Shown here piece by piece: positions 17,929-27,326 of a DNA stretch of 64,000 bases; the stretch's first letter is position 1, and every line of letters starts with the position of its first letter. The stretch comes from Phycisphaerales bacterium. Its GTDB lineage: Bacteria; Planctomycetota; Phycisphaerae; Phycisphaerales; UBA1924. The stretch lies in contig JANQNW010000004.1 of NCBI GenBank assembly GCA_028279375.1, positions 1 to 64,000 of the forward strand, read 5' to 3'. The notes below the pieces were generated by a model that was not told the origin of the DNA, did not search any database, and was given only the letters and a program-made list of their open reading frames with translations. The position numbers and the translations under genes are program-made.

Positions 17929-18792
17929 ATGAGACACCCCGCACGAGCAGTCTTGAGATTTGCGATCGCATCCACGGCGATCATGGGCGCCGTTGTCACG
18001 TGCGCGAATGCCCAGGACTCGCCGCAGCCCTCCGTCTCGAGCGCCGAGGAGTTTCTCGAGCGACTCGAGCACGCTGATGACGGTCTCGAGACGCTCAGCG
18101 CGAAGATCCAGTACGCCAAGACGAAGAAGCTCGAGGGCGACCTTCAGATTCGGCGCGGAAAGCTCTTCTTCGACAACACGCCGGAGGATGAGGGAAACGG
18201 CCGGGCGTTCGTCATCGACTTCAGCCAGCGCATGATCAATAAGCGTCTCGAGGATGATGAGCAGCGCTGGGTCTTTGACGGACAATGGCTCGTTGAAGAG
18301 CGACGCGGCGACAAGACCTTCATTAAACGACGGATCGCGCTGCCGGGCGAGATGTTCGACCCGCTGCGCATTGGTGAAGGCCCCATGCCGATCCCGATTG
18401 GCCAGAAAGCCGACGATATCCTCGCCCGTTACGCCGCGACGCTTCTGGACGCCGGCGATGGTCTCGAGACGCGGCCTGACCTTGTGAAAGCGACGGCTGG
18501 TATGACGCAGCTCATGCTCCTGCCTCACGAGAAGTTCCGGGAAGATGAGGATCTCCAGGAGATACGGCTGTGGTATCAGTGGCGCCAGCCGAAGGAAGGC
18601 GAGGGCCGCGAAGCCCGATTCATGCCGCGCTTTGCGCGCACGATCAATCGCGCCGGGGATGAGTCATTCGTTCAACTCATCGCCATCCGAGTGAACTCTG
18701 AGATGCCGCCGGACATCTTCAGCACGGAGCCGCCGTCGGAGGCGGACGGTTGGGACGTGCAGATCATCGACAAGGTCGCCAACGCGGAATGA
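17929..18792 (+). CDS. Exported LolA-like protein of unknown function
   Basis: 287 residues from the ATG at 17929, which has GAGGAG four bases before it; a frame to 17893 lacks this. A signal peptide (hydrophobic core about residues 7-27, cut near ANA-QD) precedes a half-barrel-like series: LSAKIQYAKTKKLEGDLQIR, GKLFFDN, FVIDFSQRMINKRLED, RWVFDGQWLVEERR. These strands and the DG-Q-W-L turn resemble the LolA/LolB lipoprotein-carrier fold, but the protein is longer and the match is by pattern only. It is followed by a TPR protease gene, 46 bp downstream. Confidence 0.6.
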   Translation: MRHPARAVLRFAIASTAIMGAVVTCANAQDSPQPSVSSAEEFLERLEHADDGLETLSAKIQYAKTKKLEGDLQIRRGKLFFDNTPEDEGNGRAFVIDFSQRMINKRLEDDEQRWVFDGQWLVEERRGDKTFIKRRIALPGEMFDPLRIGEGPMPIPIGQKADDILARYAATLLDAGDGLETRPDLVKATAGMTQLMLLPHEKFREDEDLQEIRLWYQWRQPKEGEGREARFMPRFARTINRAGDESFVQLIAIRVNSEMPPDIFSTEPPSEADGWDVQIIDKVANAE

Positions 18793-18838
18793 TGTCGCCT
18801 CGTCGTCTTCCTCTCGACGGACAGGGAATCGAGTCAGT

Positions 18839-21538
18839 ATGAACATCCTGAAACATCGCGCATGGGCCATGGCGGCCGCGCTGATTTGCGCCGCCGTCGC
18901 CGCTGCACAGCCTGCAGTCGTCAGGCCGGCGGCGGACGCCTCCAACCTCTCAGAGTTCGTGCTCCGGGCGATCGAAGCGCCGTACCTGAGTGACGCCGAA
19001 CGCGCCGAGTTGCGCGTCTGGCACGGCGTCTGGACGGACGCAGACCTCGAGATCCCGACGCTCCGCGCCAAGGCTGCGTTGATGGCAGGAGTCTTCGACG
19101 ACGCCGCATTCGATCATCCTGACGCGCTCCCGGAAGATCGCGCCGAGGCGATGCTCCGCCGTGGCGACCACGAACTCGCGCTCGAATCGCTCGCCGGACG
19201 ACAGTCCGCCAGGGCGCGCATGCTTCGTGCGCAGACACTCGCCGGACTGGGACGATTCGAGGACGCGGACGTCGCCGTCGATCCGGTTGTGACAGGATTG
19301 ATCCGGAATCAGACACGAAGCGCCGACGACCTGGTCGCGGGCGTTCGATCATTGAGCCTGCGCGCGGAGCTCCGTGGTCAGCCCTCCCGAGACTACCAGG
19401 CCATGATGCAGCTCCTGGCGCGTGCGCGTGACGAGCTCGATCGGGGCTTCTGGCCGGCGCCACTCGCCGAGGCGGAGCTCCTTTACGACAAGGACAATCC
19501 AGGAGAAGCGCTCGAGGCGATCAGCAGCACACTCGCCCTGAATCTCGCCAGCGCTGACGCCTGGCGCCTGCGCGGCCTGCTCATGGTCGGCGCATTCAAC
19601 TTCGACGCTTCGGGGAAGATCTCCGACGTCCTGGATGACATTGCGCAGCGTGTGACGGGCTCGCCGACGGAACGCTCACCGTTCGGCGCAGAGATCCAGG
19701 CTCGCGCATGGATTCGTCAGAAGGACCCGGACATGGCGGAGGAGGCCATCGCCGCGAGTCTCGATCGCTATCCGAGGATGCGTTCGCTTCTGGCGGTGCG
19801 CTGCGCCATCGAGGCGATTCGTTACGACTTCGCTGAAGTTGAGCGCCTGCTCGAGGAGTTCGATCAGTTGTCGCCCGGCTCGCCGCTCGCGCTCTTTGAA
19901 GTCGGGGCCGCGCTCGCGGAGGCGCGGCAGTACGAAGAGGCGGCGGAGTATTTGAATCGGGCGGTGGAGCGTCAGCCGCGCTGGCCCCAGCCGCTGATTG
20001 AGCTCGGTCTGCTGGAATTGCAGTCCGGGCGCGATCAGGAGGCCGCCAAGGCGCTGCGCGTCGTCGCCACGCTCGATCCATTCAACAAGCGCGCCGCCAA
20101 CAGTCTCGAACTGATCGAGGAGTTGTTGACCTATGAGACGGTCGAGAGCGAGCATTTCATCGTTCGCTTCAAGCCTGGTATCGATCGCGTGATGGCCGAG
20201 GACATGCTTGTGCCGCTCGAGGAGATTCACGAGATCGTCTCGACGGGCATCGACTTCGAGCCAACACGCAAGACCGTGATCGAACTCATGCCCGACCACG
20301 CCTGGTTCGCAGTGCGCATCACGGGCATGCCCGCGATCCACACGATCGCCGCCTGCACCGGACCAGTGATCGCGATGGAAGTGCCGAAGATCGGGCCGCG
20401 CCACACCGGTGAATATGACTGGGTGCGTGTGGTGCGGCACGAGTACGTGCACACGGTCACGCTCGAGCGGACGAAGAATCGCATTCCACACTGGTTCACG
20501 GAAGCGGCGGCGGTCTATCTCGAAGACAGCCCGCGCGACTACAACACGTGTCTCCTGCTGACGAATGCGCTCCGCAATGGCACGCTCTTCGACATGCGCA
20601 AGATCAATATCGCCTTCGTGCGCCCGGAGAAGCCGACGGATCGCTCGCAGGCATATGCGCAGGGACACTGGATGTACGAGTTCATGATCGAGCGCTATGG
20701 CGCTCCGGCGCCGCTCGAGCTCATGGATCTCTACGCCGAGGGCGTGCGCGAGGATGAGGCGATGCAGCGGGTGTTGGGTGTGCCGACTCGCGAGTTCTTC
20801 GAGAAGTTCACGGACTGGGCGCACGAGCAGGCCTCCTCGTGGGGCATGCTCCCCGAGCCGAGCATCGCAAGTCTGCTCCTCGAGGAGCTTCAGAAGACCC
20901 CTGAGGGGCGCACGGCGATCAGCGCGGCCCTCTCCTCATTCGCCGCGGACGTCGGGCTCGTGACAAGCGGCGTCGGCGGCGTGCCGGCGATGGATCTTGA
21001 GTTGCCCGACCCGACCCCCCTCATGGTGAACACCTGGCTCACGCAGCATCCGGAGCATCCCGACCTGCTCGAACGCCGAGCGCAGTTCATGATCGAGCGC
21101 GCTGGAGGCGTCATCACCGAAGAACTCGTCAAGGCGCTCGAGGAGTATGCGGCCGCGCGCCCGGTGGATCCCGCGCCGCATCGCATACTGGCTCGCCATT
21201 TTCTTGACGAAGGTCAGGAGGACGCGCGCTCTCGGGCCATCGGGGCCCTCGAGTTCCTCGACGCGCGCGAGCAGTACCAGACGGCGTTCGCCGTAGCGCT
21301 CGCCAACCTCTACGCGGGCAAAGGCCTCATCGATGAAGCCCGCGTGAAGGCGGAGCGCGCGACGCGCGTGGCGCCCTTCGATCCCGGGCATCGGGAGCTT
21401 GCCGCGAAGTTGGCGCTTGTGCAGAAGGACTACGAGGAGGCCGAACGCCATCTCACCGCGCTGGCGGCGCTGGAGCCGGCGCAGTCGATCCACGAGCGGA
21501 GGCTTGAGGCGCTCCGGCAGCGTATGAACAGGAACTAG
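18839..21538 (+). CDS. Large exported TPR protein with a peptidase MA-type zinc metalloprotease domain
   Basis: 899 residues. The N-terminus is a signal peptide (MAAALICAAVAAAQPA). TPR-like helices run from about residue 100 to 430 (SPLALFEVGAALAEARQYEE, RWPQPLIELGLLELQSGRDQ). The gluzincin motif is HEYVH at 534-538, with the third zinc ligand E555 in HWFTEAAAVYLE, 16 residues later. This is the peptidase MA plan. More TPR-like helices follow to the C-terminus. The metal site is intact, so it is probably active in the periplasm; the substrate is unknown. Confidence 0.8.
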   Translation: MNILKHRAWAMAAALICAAVAAAQPAVVRPAADASNLSEFVLRAIEAPYLSDAERAELRVWHGVWTDADLEIPTLRAKAALMAGVFDDAAFDHPDALPEDRAEAMLRRGDHELALESLAGRQSARARMLRAQTLAGLGRFEDADVAVDPVVTGLIRNQTRSADDLVAGVRSLSLRAELRGQPSRDYQAMMQLLARARDELDRGFWPAPLAEAELLYDKDNPGEALEAISSTLALNLASADAWRLRGLLMVGAFNFDASGKISDVLDDIAQRVTGSPTERSPFGAEIQARAWIRQKDPDMAEEAIAASLDRYPRMRSLLAVRCAIEAIRYDFAEVERLLEEFDQLSPGSPLALFEVGAALAEARQYEEAAEYLNRAVERQPRWPQPLIELGLLELQSGRDQEAAKALRVVATLDPFNKRAANSLELIEELLTYETVESEHFIVRFKPGIDRVMAEDMLVPLEEIHEIVSTGIDFEPTRKTVIELMPDHAWFAVRITGMPAIHTIAACTGPVIAMEVPKIGPRHTGEYDWVRVVRHEYVHTVTLERTKNRIPHWFTEAAAVYLEDSPRDYNTCLLLTNALRNGTLFDMRKINIAFVRPEKPTDRSQAYAQGHWMYEFMIERYGAPAPLELMDLYAEGVREDEAMQRVLGVPTREFFEKFTDWAHEQASSWGMLPEPSIASLLLEELQKTPEGRTAISAALSSFAADVGLVTSGVGGVPAMDLELPDPTPLMVNTWLTQHPEHPDLLERRAQFMIERAGGVITEELVKALEEYAAARPVDPAPHRILARHFLDEGQEDARSRAIGALEFLDAREQYQTAFAVALANLYAGKGLIDEARVKAERATRVAPFDPGHRELAAKLALVQKDYEEAERHLTALAALEPAQSIHERRLEALRQRMNRN

Positions 21539-21562
21539 GGGCGCCTGAACGGACGCGGCTGA

Positions 21563-22459
21563 TCATTGATCGTGATCGTCGTGCTCGCCGGGGCCATCAT
21601 CGTTGCCTTCGTGTCCGGCTTCCTTCTCATTCGCCCTCTTCGCCTCATCCATGGCGAGCTTCTCCTTGACCTTCTCAGGCATCACGAAGTGCTCGTCATT
21701 CAGCGTATTGAAAGCGATGTCGGTGTAGTTCACGATCTGGACGGTCTTCTCGTTGCCGCCCGGCTCGATGATCTTGGTGATGTGACGGGTCGCGACCCAC
21801 TCACTGTCAATCTCCTCCCAGTTGCTTGCGATCTCGAACTGGAGCTTGACGCCGTCGTTGGTGCGGAAGGGGGTCTCGATTGCGCGCCGGAATCCGGATT
21901 CGACTTCGTAGTACTCGACGCGCTCGTTGCCGCGCTCGCCTTCGACGCGGACGCGATAGCACTCAACGCCATCGACGGTCGACGTATCGATCGTCTCGAT
22001 CAGCGGGAAGTGCTTGCTGTAGTTGAGCTCCGCGTGGAAATCGAAGTGCACGGAGTCCACGGTGCGAGCCGAGCCGTACACCATCGGGCCGACGATCGGA
22101 TCGATGCGCCAGGTCTGCTTGCCGTCATTGCCGGCGACGTGCGACTCATCAGGGAAGTCGACGGTCATGACCATCAGGTTTGGAGCGGCGGACTTCATGT
22201 CGAATGTGCCAATCCGGTGGGCGTACAGGTCTTCGACTTCGCCCTGGACATGGCGCGACGTGTGGCGTCGGAGTGTCTCCTCGCCGCCTCGCGCCTCGAT
22301 GAATCGGGCGAAGATCTCGGCGCCGGTCGGCAGCCCGACCTCAGTCTTGGCGGCTGCGTCATCGCCGGGGGCGCCGAAGGCGACTGCCGGGATGCTCGCG
22401 CCGAGCGCGATCGTCAGGGTGAGAGGAAGAGCCAGGTGGTTCATGAGCGAACGATTCAT
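21563..22459 (-). CDS. Exported protein of unknown function, outer-membrane-lipoprotein-sorting-like
   Basis: 298 residues from the ATG at 22459; AAGGA lies upstream. The signal peptide spans about residues 8-28. Repeating strands such as HVQGEVEDLYAHRIGTFDMK, DGKQTWRIDPIVGPMVY and VDGVECYRVRVEGERGNERVEYYE resemble the half-barrel of LolA/LppX-like carriers and 'DUF-type' periplasmic proteins. The last 30 residues are highly charged and rich in His, Asp, Glu and Gly, ending HDDHDQ; this tail could bind metal. It is convergent with the TPR protease gene (24 bp gap). Confidence 0.6.
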   Translation of the reverse strand: MNRSLMNHLALPLTLTIALGASIPAVAFGAPGDDAAAKTEVGLPTGAEIFARFIEARGGEETLRRHTSRHVQGEVEDLYAHRIGTFDMKSAAPNLMVMTVDFPDESHVAGNDGKQTWRIDPIVGPMVYGSARTVDSVHFDFHAELNYSKHFPLIETIDTSTVDGVECYRVRVEGERGNERVEYYEVESGFRRAIETPFRTNDGVKLQFEIASNWEEIDSEWVATRHITKIIEPGGNEKTVQIVNYTDIAFNTLNDEHFVMPEKVKEKLAMDEAKRANEKEAGHEGNDDGPGEHDDHDQ

Positions 22460-22616
22460 CGTGTGTATTCCTTCATGCGTGGTCGCACGTTGTACCGCTC
22501 TCGCGGCCCTTCCGCTGCGGCCATTCTCCCATCTGACTATCGACCGCTCCCTGCCCCGACTCCTGCCCGGTCCATGCAATGACTATGGGAACCACCGCAG
22601 AAAACCGCTCGGGACG

Positions 22617-22622
22617 TAGACT
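22617..22622 (+). promoter_or_regulatory. -10 box of tsaB, probable leaderless transcript
   Basis: TAGACT, six bases before the ATG at 22629, with no Shine-Dalgarno sequence. Confidence 0.55.
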
Positions 22623-22628
22623 CTACGC

Positions 22629-23366
22629 ATGCATCTGGGCTCACACCCGATAACGCTCGCGATCGAGATCAGCAATCCGACGGCGACCGCCTCGGGAGCC
22701 GGCGTCATCGCCCTGGCAGTCAGCCGGGACGCGGTCTCATCCATCGACCTCGAGCCCGAGGGGCGTCACGACGACGCCCTGATGCCCGCCATCGACCGCC
22801 TCTTTCGAGAGGCTGGCATCGAAGCGGGAGACCTCGGGCGCGTCGCAGTCTCGATCGGGCCTGGCGGCTTCACGTCCACGCGGATCGCCGTGACGACAGC
22901 GCGCATGCTGGCCATGGCCACCGGCGCCGAGGTGTGTCCGATCCCGACCCCGCTCGTCGCTGCGTGGCCCCACCTTGCTGGTGGGCCCGTCGCGACCATC
23001 CTTGCGACGAAGCGAGACACCGCCTGGGTCTCTGTATTTCGAAGGCGACGGGCGGCGATCGGGCCGACTTCGCCGCTTGCGCCTTACGAGATCGGCTCCA
23101 TCATGGACGCCTCGAAGCTGGCGCGTTTGCTCGAGGACGAGTCGCCTGAAGCAGTCATCGCCGATCCCCGCACGCTCCCTGATGCGCTGCAACGCACCGT
23201 CGGCAACGCCGGAATCGACCTGACCGCCCTCCGCCTCTGTGCGCGCAATTGCCTCAGCGCCTCGGCGGCGATCGACCCGCAGCCTCCTGAGCAGGTGCTT
23301 CCGCTATATCCGAGAGAGCCCGAGGCGGTCACCAAGTGGCGCGAGCGCCATCCCGCCTCGAAGTGA
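22629..23366 (+). CDS. tsaB: tRNA threonylcarbamoyladenosine biosynthesis protein TsaB
   Basis: 245 residues, ASKHA fold. TsaB partners TsaD, TsaE and TsaC to make the t6A37 modification of ANN-decoding tRNAs. LAIEISNPTATASGA at the N-terminus, DRLFREAGIEAGDLGRVAVS and GPGGFTSTRIAVTTARMLA are the family segments. It lacks the TsaD metal ligands, as expected. The C-terminal half is less conserved. Its stop codon abuts the stop of the cyclophilin gene on the other strand (TGATCA), with no spacer. Confidence 0.93.
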   Translation: MHLGSHPITLAIEISNPTATASGAGVIALAVSRDAVSSIDLEPEGRHDDALMPAIDRLFREAGIEAGDLGRVAVSIGPGGFTSTRIAVTTARMLAMATGAEVCPIPTPLVAAWPHLAGGPVATILATKRDTAWVSVFRRRRAAIGPTSPLAPYEIGSIMDASKLARLLEDESPEAVIADPRTLPDALQRTVGNAGIDLTALRLCARNCLSASAAIDPQPPEQVLPLYPREPEAVTKWRERHPASK

Positions 23367-24464
23367 TCAGCGCGGTCCGGCGCCGACGGCTGGACGCGTG
23401 ACTGGCTCCGGACCTTCGCCATAAGGAGGCGCGGGAACCGTCCACGAGTCACTGATGAGAATGACGTCCTGGGGCATGTCGCCACGCGGGCCGCCCAACT
23501 CCACGTTCTCCATGCGCACGATCACGTCAGCGCCACGCACCACCTCGGCGAAGGAGGTGTAGCGGGAGTCGAGCCTGGCGCCGCCCTCGCGGCTCAGGCA
23601 GATGAAGATCTGCGAGCCGTTGGCGTCCGGCGAGACGATGTCGCGCGCCATCGAGATCGTTCCAAAGTCGTGAGGCAGGGAGCTCGGCTCGAGATCGATG
23701 TAATACCCGGGGGTGCCCTTCTCAGTTCCGGTCGGATCGCCGAACTGAATCAGGAACTTCTTTGGGCTCACAATCACCCGGTCGACCTTCATGTCGCGAT
23801 AGAAGCCCTTCTCGACGAGGTCGATGAAATTCCAGCATGTGTTGGGGGCGAACTCCGGACGCAGCCGAATCTCGATCTCGCCCTCGCTCGTTCCGATGAT
23901 CACGTGCCGATCGGCGTAGGTGGCGACGCCGCTGTAGACCCAGTCCTGCAACGCCGGGAACTCGACCTCCGCTTCGCGCCCTAGGGCGCGCCGGAATGGA
24001 TGCTGCCGATTCATAAGCGCCGCGAAGCGCTCTTCGTTGTTGTTCTGGAACGCCTCGACCAGCGCCAGGGTGAGCGTGATGTCGACGGCGTACTGAGGCG
24101 TCACGAGCGGCCGCACGATCACCGCGGGGCCGACCTTCGTCTCATTCACCATCAACTGTGCGTAATACAGCTGGGGGAACTCGTCATTCCAGACGCGCGG
24201 GAAGAGCAGCGACAGATCGACAGGGCCCTCGTCAACGTCAGCGACGTCCACGACTCGAGCCGTGCCCGCCTCGAGCAATGCGATCTTCAGGTCGCCTCGT
24301 TCGCCGCCCGGACGCGTCACGGTCATCTCGATGGCTCGATTCAGCCCGTGATAGAACCGGACTGGCTCAAGCTGCGCAGACGCCGGCGCCGCGATCGCTG
24401 CGAGCGCAATCAGCGAGCCGAGGAAAGCGTGAACGCGGGATCGTGACATTCTGAACTTCGTCAT
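23367..24464 (-). CDS. Exported cyclophilin-type peptidyl-prolyl isomerase
   Basis: 365 residues from the ATG at 24464, with GAAGAG seven bases before it; an in-frame ATG at 24479 is possible. The signal peptide core is FLGSLIALAAIAAPASA. About 170 residues of unknown, partly helical sequence follow. The cyclophilin domain then occupies the C-terminal half: SEGEIEIRLRPEFAPNTCWN, LVEKGFYRDMKVDRVI, IQFGDPTGTEKGTPGY, FGTISMARD and GSQIFICLS. The usual FHR arginine appears as DRVI, so the catalytic Arg is in doubt. It probably folds exported proteins. Confidence 0.87.
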   Translation of the reverse strand: MTKFRMSRSRVHAFLGSLIALAAIAAPASAQLEPVRFYHGLNRAIEMTVTRPGGERGDLKIALLEAGTARVVDVADVDEGPVDLSLLFPRVWNDEFPQLYYAQLMVNETKVGPAVIVRPLVTPQYAVDITLTLALVEAFQNNNEERFAALMNRQHPFRRALGREAEVEFPALQDWVYSGVATYADRHVIIGTSEGEIEIRLRPEFAPNTCWNFIDLVEKGFYRDMKVDRVIVSPKKFLIQFGDPTGTEKGTPGYYIDLEPSSLPHDFGTISMARDIVSPDANGSQIFICLSREGGARLDSRYTSFAEVVRGADVIVRMENVELGGPRGDMPQDVILISDSWTVPAPPYGEGPEPVTRPAVGAGPR

Positions 24465-24647
24465 GGCATTGCTCTTCATCGATTCGGCCGTTGATGGGCG
24501 TCGTCCTCACAGCGGATGTACGGGCGAGCACGCGCCCGGTTCCGAGTCCATCAGGTCCGTCCTGCGAGCCGGACAAGATAACGGGGGCGATCGGCTCATG
24601 AGCGTCACGCCTGAAGGCCCCCCTGGATTCGTGGAGCTTCAGCAATG

Positions 24648-24675
24648 AAAAACCGCCGGAGACACACTCCGGCGG
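24648..24675 (-). terminator. Rho-independent terminator of the pilin-like gene
   Basis: A perfect 8-bp stem (24653-24660 with 24668-24675), seven-base loop, and TTTTT on the minus strand. It lies 30 bp after the pilin-like stop. Confidence 0.85.
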
Positions 24676-24705
24676 CCTGAAGGATCTGATTGAAACCAGC
24701 GCGAG

Positions 24706-25572
24706 TTAGCGGAAGGCGCCCTGGATGCTGGCCTTGGTCGCACTGTCGTCAGAGGGGGCGACGAGGAACTGAGTCGGGAACTCATTCCCAGGTCCGAGCG
24801 CCTCGGAAGGCGTCACGCCCTGGTCGAGGGCTGTCCAGATTGTCTGTCCGACGCCGAATCCAGGATGCACGTCGGAATCGCGAGACGGTAGGAGCGCGAG
24901 CACCTCGCCGCCGTTGTCGTTGTACCACTCGACGCTCAGGTTGGCCTTGAGCACGTTGCCGCCGACGCGATGGTTGTAGTCCGCCTTCGTGCGGAGGCCA
25001 TCGCTCACCAGCGTGACGTCGCCGTCGAGAGCTTCGAGCGCGATGTCGACTTCACCACCGACTCGGTAGTGGTAGTTGCAGACGATCTCTGAGTCCATGC
25101 CCACCCATGCGCGCTCATAGACATCGAAGGAGTGCTGACCGCTGTGGCTCGGGCAGTAGAGGGCGTGGGGATGTGACAGGTAGTCAAGATCATCCGTGAG
25201 GAGACCAAGGCCGTCCCAGTCGTGCACATGCTCGCCCTGATGAACGACCATCATGTGCATGGGATCCTGACCGAGCGGATCCTCGCCGGTCAGTTCAGAA
25301 GCAGGCAGGTATCCCTTGTGATCATCGGCATACATCGTGAGCGCGAGGCCGATATGGTGCAGTTGAGAGCCGCATCGGACTCGTCGTGCGCTCTCCTGCA
25401 TGCTCGTGAGGCTCGGCAGCAACAGAGAGATAAGCACGGCGATTACGAAGATGGACACAAGGAGGTCCACCAGCGAGAACGCCGGACGCGCACGCAGGGA
25501 TTGCGCACGGCGAGTGCTCGTGTGCCGCAAGCCCCCCCGGACCCTTGGCTCAGCTCTGATCGTGACGGTCAA
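24706..25572 (-). CDS. Prepilin-like exported protein (type II pseudopilin N-terminus)
   Basis: 288 residues from a TTG at 25572, chosen because AGGAGG sits six bases before it and no ATG has a similar site; a frame to 25608 exists. A leader of about 30 mostly basic residues ends in RPA, followed by FSLVDLLVSIFVIAVLISLL. This matches the prepilin peptidase site, with Ala for the usual Gly at -1 and Asp for Glu at +5. The segment after it (SARRVRCGSQLHHIGLALTM) is the type seen in many planctomycete pseudopilin-like proteins. The C-terminal domain is unrecognised and beta-rich. Confidence 0.82.
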   Translation of the reverse strand: MTVTIRAEPRVRGGLRHTSTRRAQSLRARPAFSLVDLLVSIFVIAVLISLLLPSLTSMQESARRVRCGSQLHHIGLALTMYADDHKGYLPASELTGEDPLGQDPMHMMVVHQGEHVHDWDGLGLLTDDLDYLSHPHALYCPSHSGQHSFDVYERAWVGMDSEIVCNYHYRVGGEVDIALEALDGDVTLVSDGLRTKADYNHRVGGNVLKANLSVEWYNDNGGEVLALLPSRDSDVHPGFGVGQTIWTALDQGVTPSEALGPGNEFPTQFLVAPSDDSATKASIQGAFR

Positions 25573-25620
25573 GATTGCCCTCCTAACAGGGCATTGCCTC
25601 TGATCCAAACAATCAACAAG

Positions 25621-25626
25621 AGTCTA
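25621..25626 (-). promoter_or_regulatory. -10 box of the pilin-like gene
   Basis: TAGACT on the minus strand, about 48 bases before the TTG start, leaving a normal leader with a Shine-Dalgarno sequence. The -35 is weak. Confidence 0.4.
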
Positions 25627-25834
25627 GCACTCCAGCGCCTCCGGAAACAAGGGGCGAGCGACCCCTAAGGGCGTGAACGGGTTATTCGTCCCCCGACGAG
25701 GTCACGCATGATTAATGGATCCATCGGCACGCCGGTTGCGTACAATCAGGCGTCGTGGCGACGGGCCGCGCCTGGGTGTTTTTCGGACGTTCAGGGGCCG
25801 AGAGGTTGGTTGTCACAGGAATCAGCGTGGGCAT

Positions 25835-26407
25835 GTGACCAAGGAACAGGCTCAGGTCGATCTCGATTTGATGACGAGGATCGCGTCGGACGACGAATCC
25901 GCCGTCACTGAGCTGTACGACCGTTTTGGCGCTCTGGTTTATCGCATGGCGTACCAGATGATGCCGAAGAAAGCAGACGCTGAGGACGCCGTTCAGGAGA
26001 TCTTCGTCAGGTTGTGGCGGAGCGCTGGGCGATACGACCCATCCCGGGCGGCGTTGTCCACCTGGGTGGTGCTGATCACCAGGAGACACCTGGTGGATCG
26101 ACTGAGGAGAGCTCGCGTGCGGGTGCAGCCGAATGCGACGCTCGAGGAGGCCTGGGCCCCGATGGCTGACACCATTGGTCCTGAGGCCGGTATGACCGAG
26201 CAGGAACGATTCTCCGAACTGATGAACAGAATCGAGAGTCTTCCTGAGTTGCAACGAGATGTTCTCAAGCGGGCGTACCTGCACGGGCAAACGCTGAGAC
26301 AGATTGGTCTGGAACTCGATCGGCCTGTGGGGACGATCAAGAGCACGCTGAGTCGGGCCCTGGTTCGACTGCGTGAAAGAGCGGTGACCGAGGAGTCGGT
26401 GGTATGA
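25835..26407 (+). CDS. ECF RNA polymerase sigma factor, SigK/RskA-group-like
   Basis: 190 residues from the GTG at 25835; the frame runs back to 25715 but the extra residues do not look like sigma factor. Region 2 holds ALVYRMAYQMMPKKADAEDA and DAVQEIFVRLW (51-61). Region 4 has SLPELQRDVLKRAYLHGQT, the recognition helix GLELDRPVGTIKSTLSRALV (about 158-177). The regulator is the RskA-like anti-sigma gene, which overlaps its stop by four bases (ATGA), so the two are translationally coupled. TACAAT at 25741 may be its promoter. The signal that frees it is unknown. Confidence 0.9.
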   Translation: MTKEQAQVDLDLMTRIASDDESAVTELYDRFGALVYRMAYQMMPKKADAEDAVQEIFVRLWRSAGRYDPSRAALSTWVVLITRRHLVDRLRRARVRVQPNATLEEAWAPMADTIGPEAGMTEQERFSELMNRIESLPELQRDVLKRAYLHGQTLRQIGLELDRPVGTIKSTLSRALVRLRERAVTEESVV

Positions 26408-27225
26408 GCGGTGATGGCACGATGACGACACAGGAGCTTCTCGAGCTCGCGTCCCTCGACGCGCTCGGGTTGCTCGATACGGACGAGCGCAACTCCTTCG
26501 AGGAGGCGTTCCGGAAGGCGTCCCCGGCGATTCAGGCCCAGGTGCGACGCGAACAGGGACGCCTGTCGGATGTTGACGATCTTCTTCCCACCGTGGATCC
26601 GCCGGTCGGACTTCGCGAGCGCGTGATCGGTGCCGTTCGCGACGCGATCGCGGCGGTCTCGGGCACAGGCGAGCGGGACGTCGTGGCGAGCATCGCCGGC
26701 GGCGCCTGGTCGCTCCGATCAAATGTCTCCCCGCTCTGGCGGGCGGCATGCATCGGATTCGCCACGGCCGCAGTCGTGACGATCTCTGTCGGATACTTCA
26801 CGGTCGAGATGTACACCCAGGCGCTGCGAGACTACGGCGACGGTCAACTCGCCCAGCAGTTCGCCAAGGAATACGGCGGCGACTTCTCCCAGGCGTTGAT
26901 TCATCCGCGATCAACCCATGTTCAGTTCGTGCAGACCGCGGGATCCTCGATTCCGGGCGGCGCGTTCGCGGTGATCAATCCCGAGATCGACACGGCGATC
27001 CTCGTCTGCAACGGCCTGCCAATCGCCGAGGGCGAGTACAAGCTCGTCGTCGTCAACGACGGGCAGGAGGCCAAGCAGACGATCGCACGCTTCAAGTCCA
27101 GCGGTGAGTGGATGCGTTACGACATGGACCTGACCGAGGTCGAGCCGGGCGCCAGCTTCGAGCTCGTCGCGCCCGCCGGCGTCGCAGGTGAGAAGTCTGA
27201 GACGATCCTGACTGGCGAGATCTGA
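26404..27225 (+). CDS. RskA-like anti-sigma factor
   Basis: 273 residues. The N-terminal cytoplasmic anti-sigma domain is helical (LELASLDALGLLDTDERNSF, EEAFRKASPAIQAQVR), as in RskA. A single membrane helix is at about 112-134. The C-terminal, extracytoplasmic part contains GGAFAVINPEIDTAILVCNG and EGEYKLVVVNDGQEA, which fits the RskA C-terminal domain. Regulated proteolysis of such proteins releases the sigma factor. It is co-translated with the upstream sigma gene and ends at a strong terminator. Confidence 0.85.
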   Translation: MSGDGTMTTQELLELASLDALGLLDTDERNSFEEAFRKASPAIQAQVRREQGRLSDVDDLLPTVDPPVGLRERVIGAVRDAIAAVSGTGERDVVASIAGGAWSLRSNVSPLWRAACIGFATAAVVTISVGYFTVEMYTQALRDYGDGQLAQQFAKEYGGDFSQALIHPRSTHVQFVQTAGSSIPGGAFAVINPEIDTAILVCNGLPIAEGEYKLVVVNDGQEAKQTIARFKSSGEWMRYDMDLTEVEPGASFELVAPAGVAGEKSETILTGEI

Positions 27226-27262
27226 GTCCTCGGAGTGGTTGAACGCCAACCCTAAATGAACG

Positions 27263-27299
27263 CGAGGCACGGGTTGATCCCGTGCCTCGTTTGTTTTTT
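27263..27299 (+). terminator. Rho-independent terminator after the sigma/anti-sigma pair
   Basis: An 11-bp perfect stem (27263-27273 with 27279-27289), five-base loop, then TTTGTTTTTT. It separates this operon from the convergent coiled-coil gene. Confidence 0.93.
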
Positions 27300-27326
27300 G
27301 GGTTCTTCGAGTCAGCGCCGTCGGCG

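Noticed and set aside
16582-18528. A 648-codon frame on the minus strand across nuoH, ruvX and the LolA-like gene
   Set aside because: It covers three recognisable plus-strand genes, has no domain, and has the skewed composition of a shadow frame.
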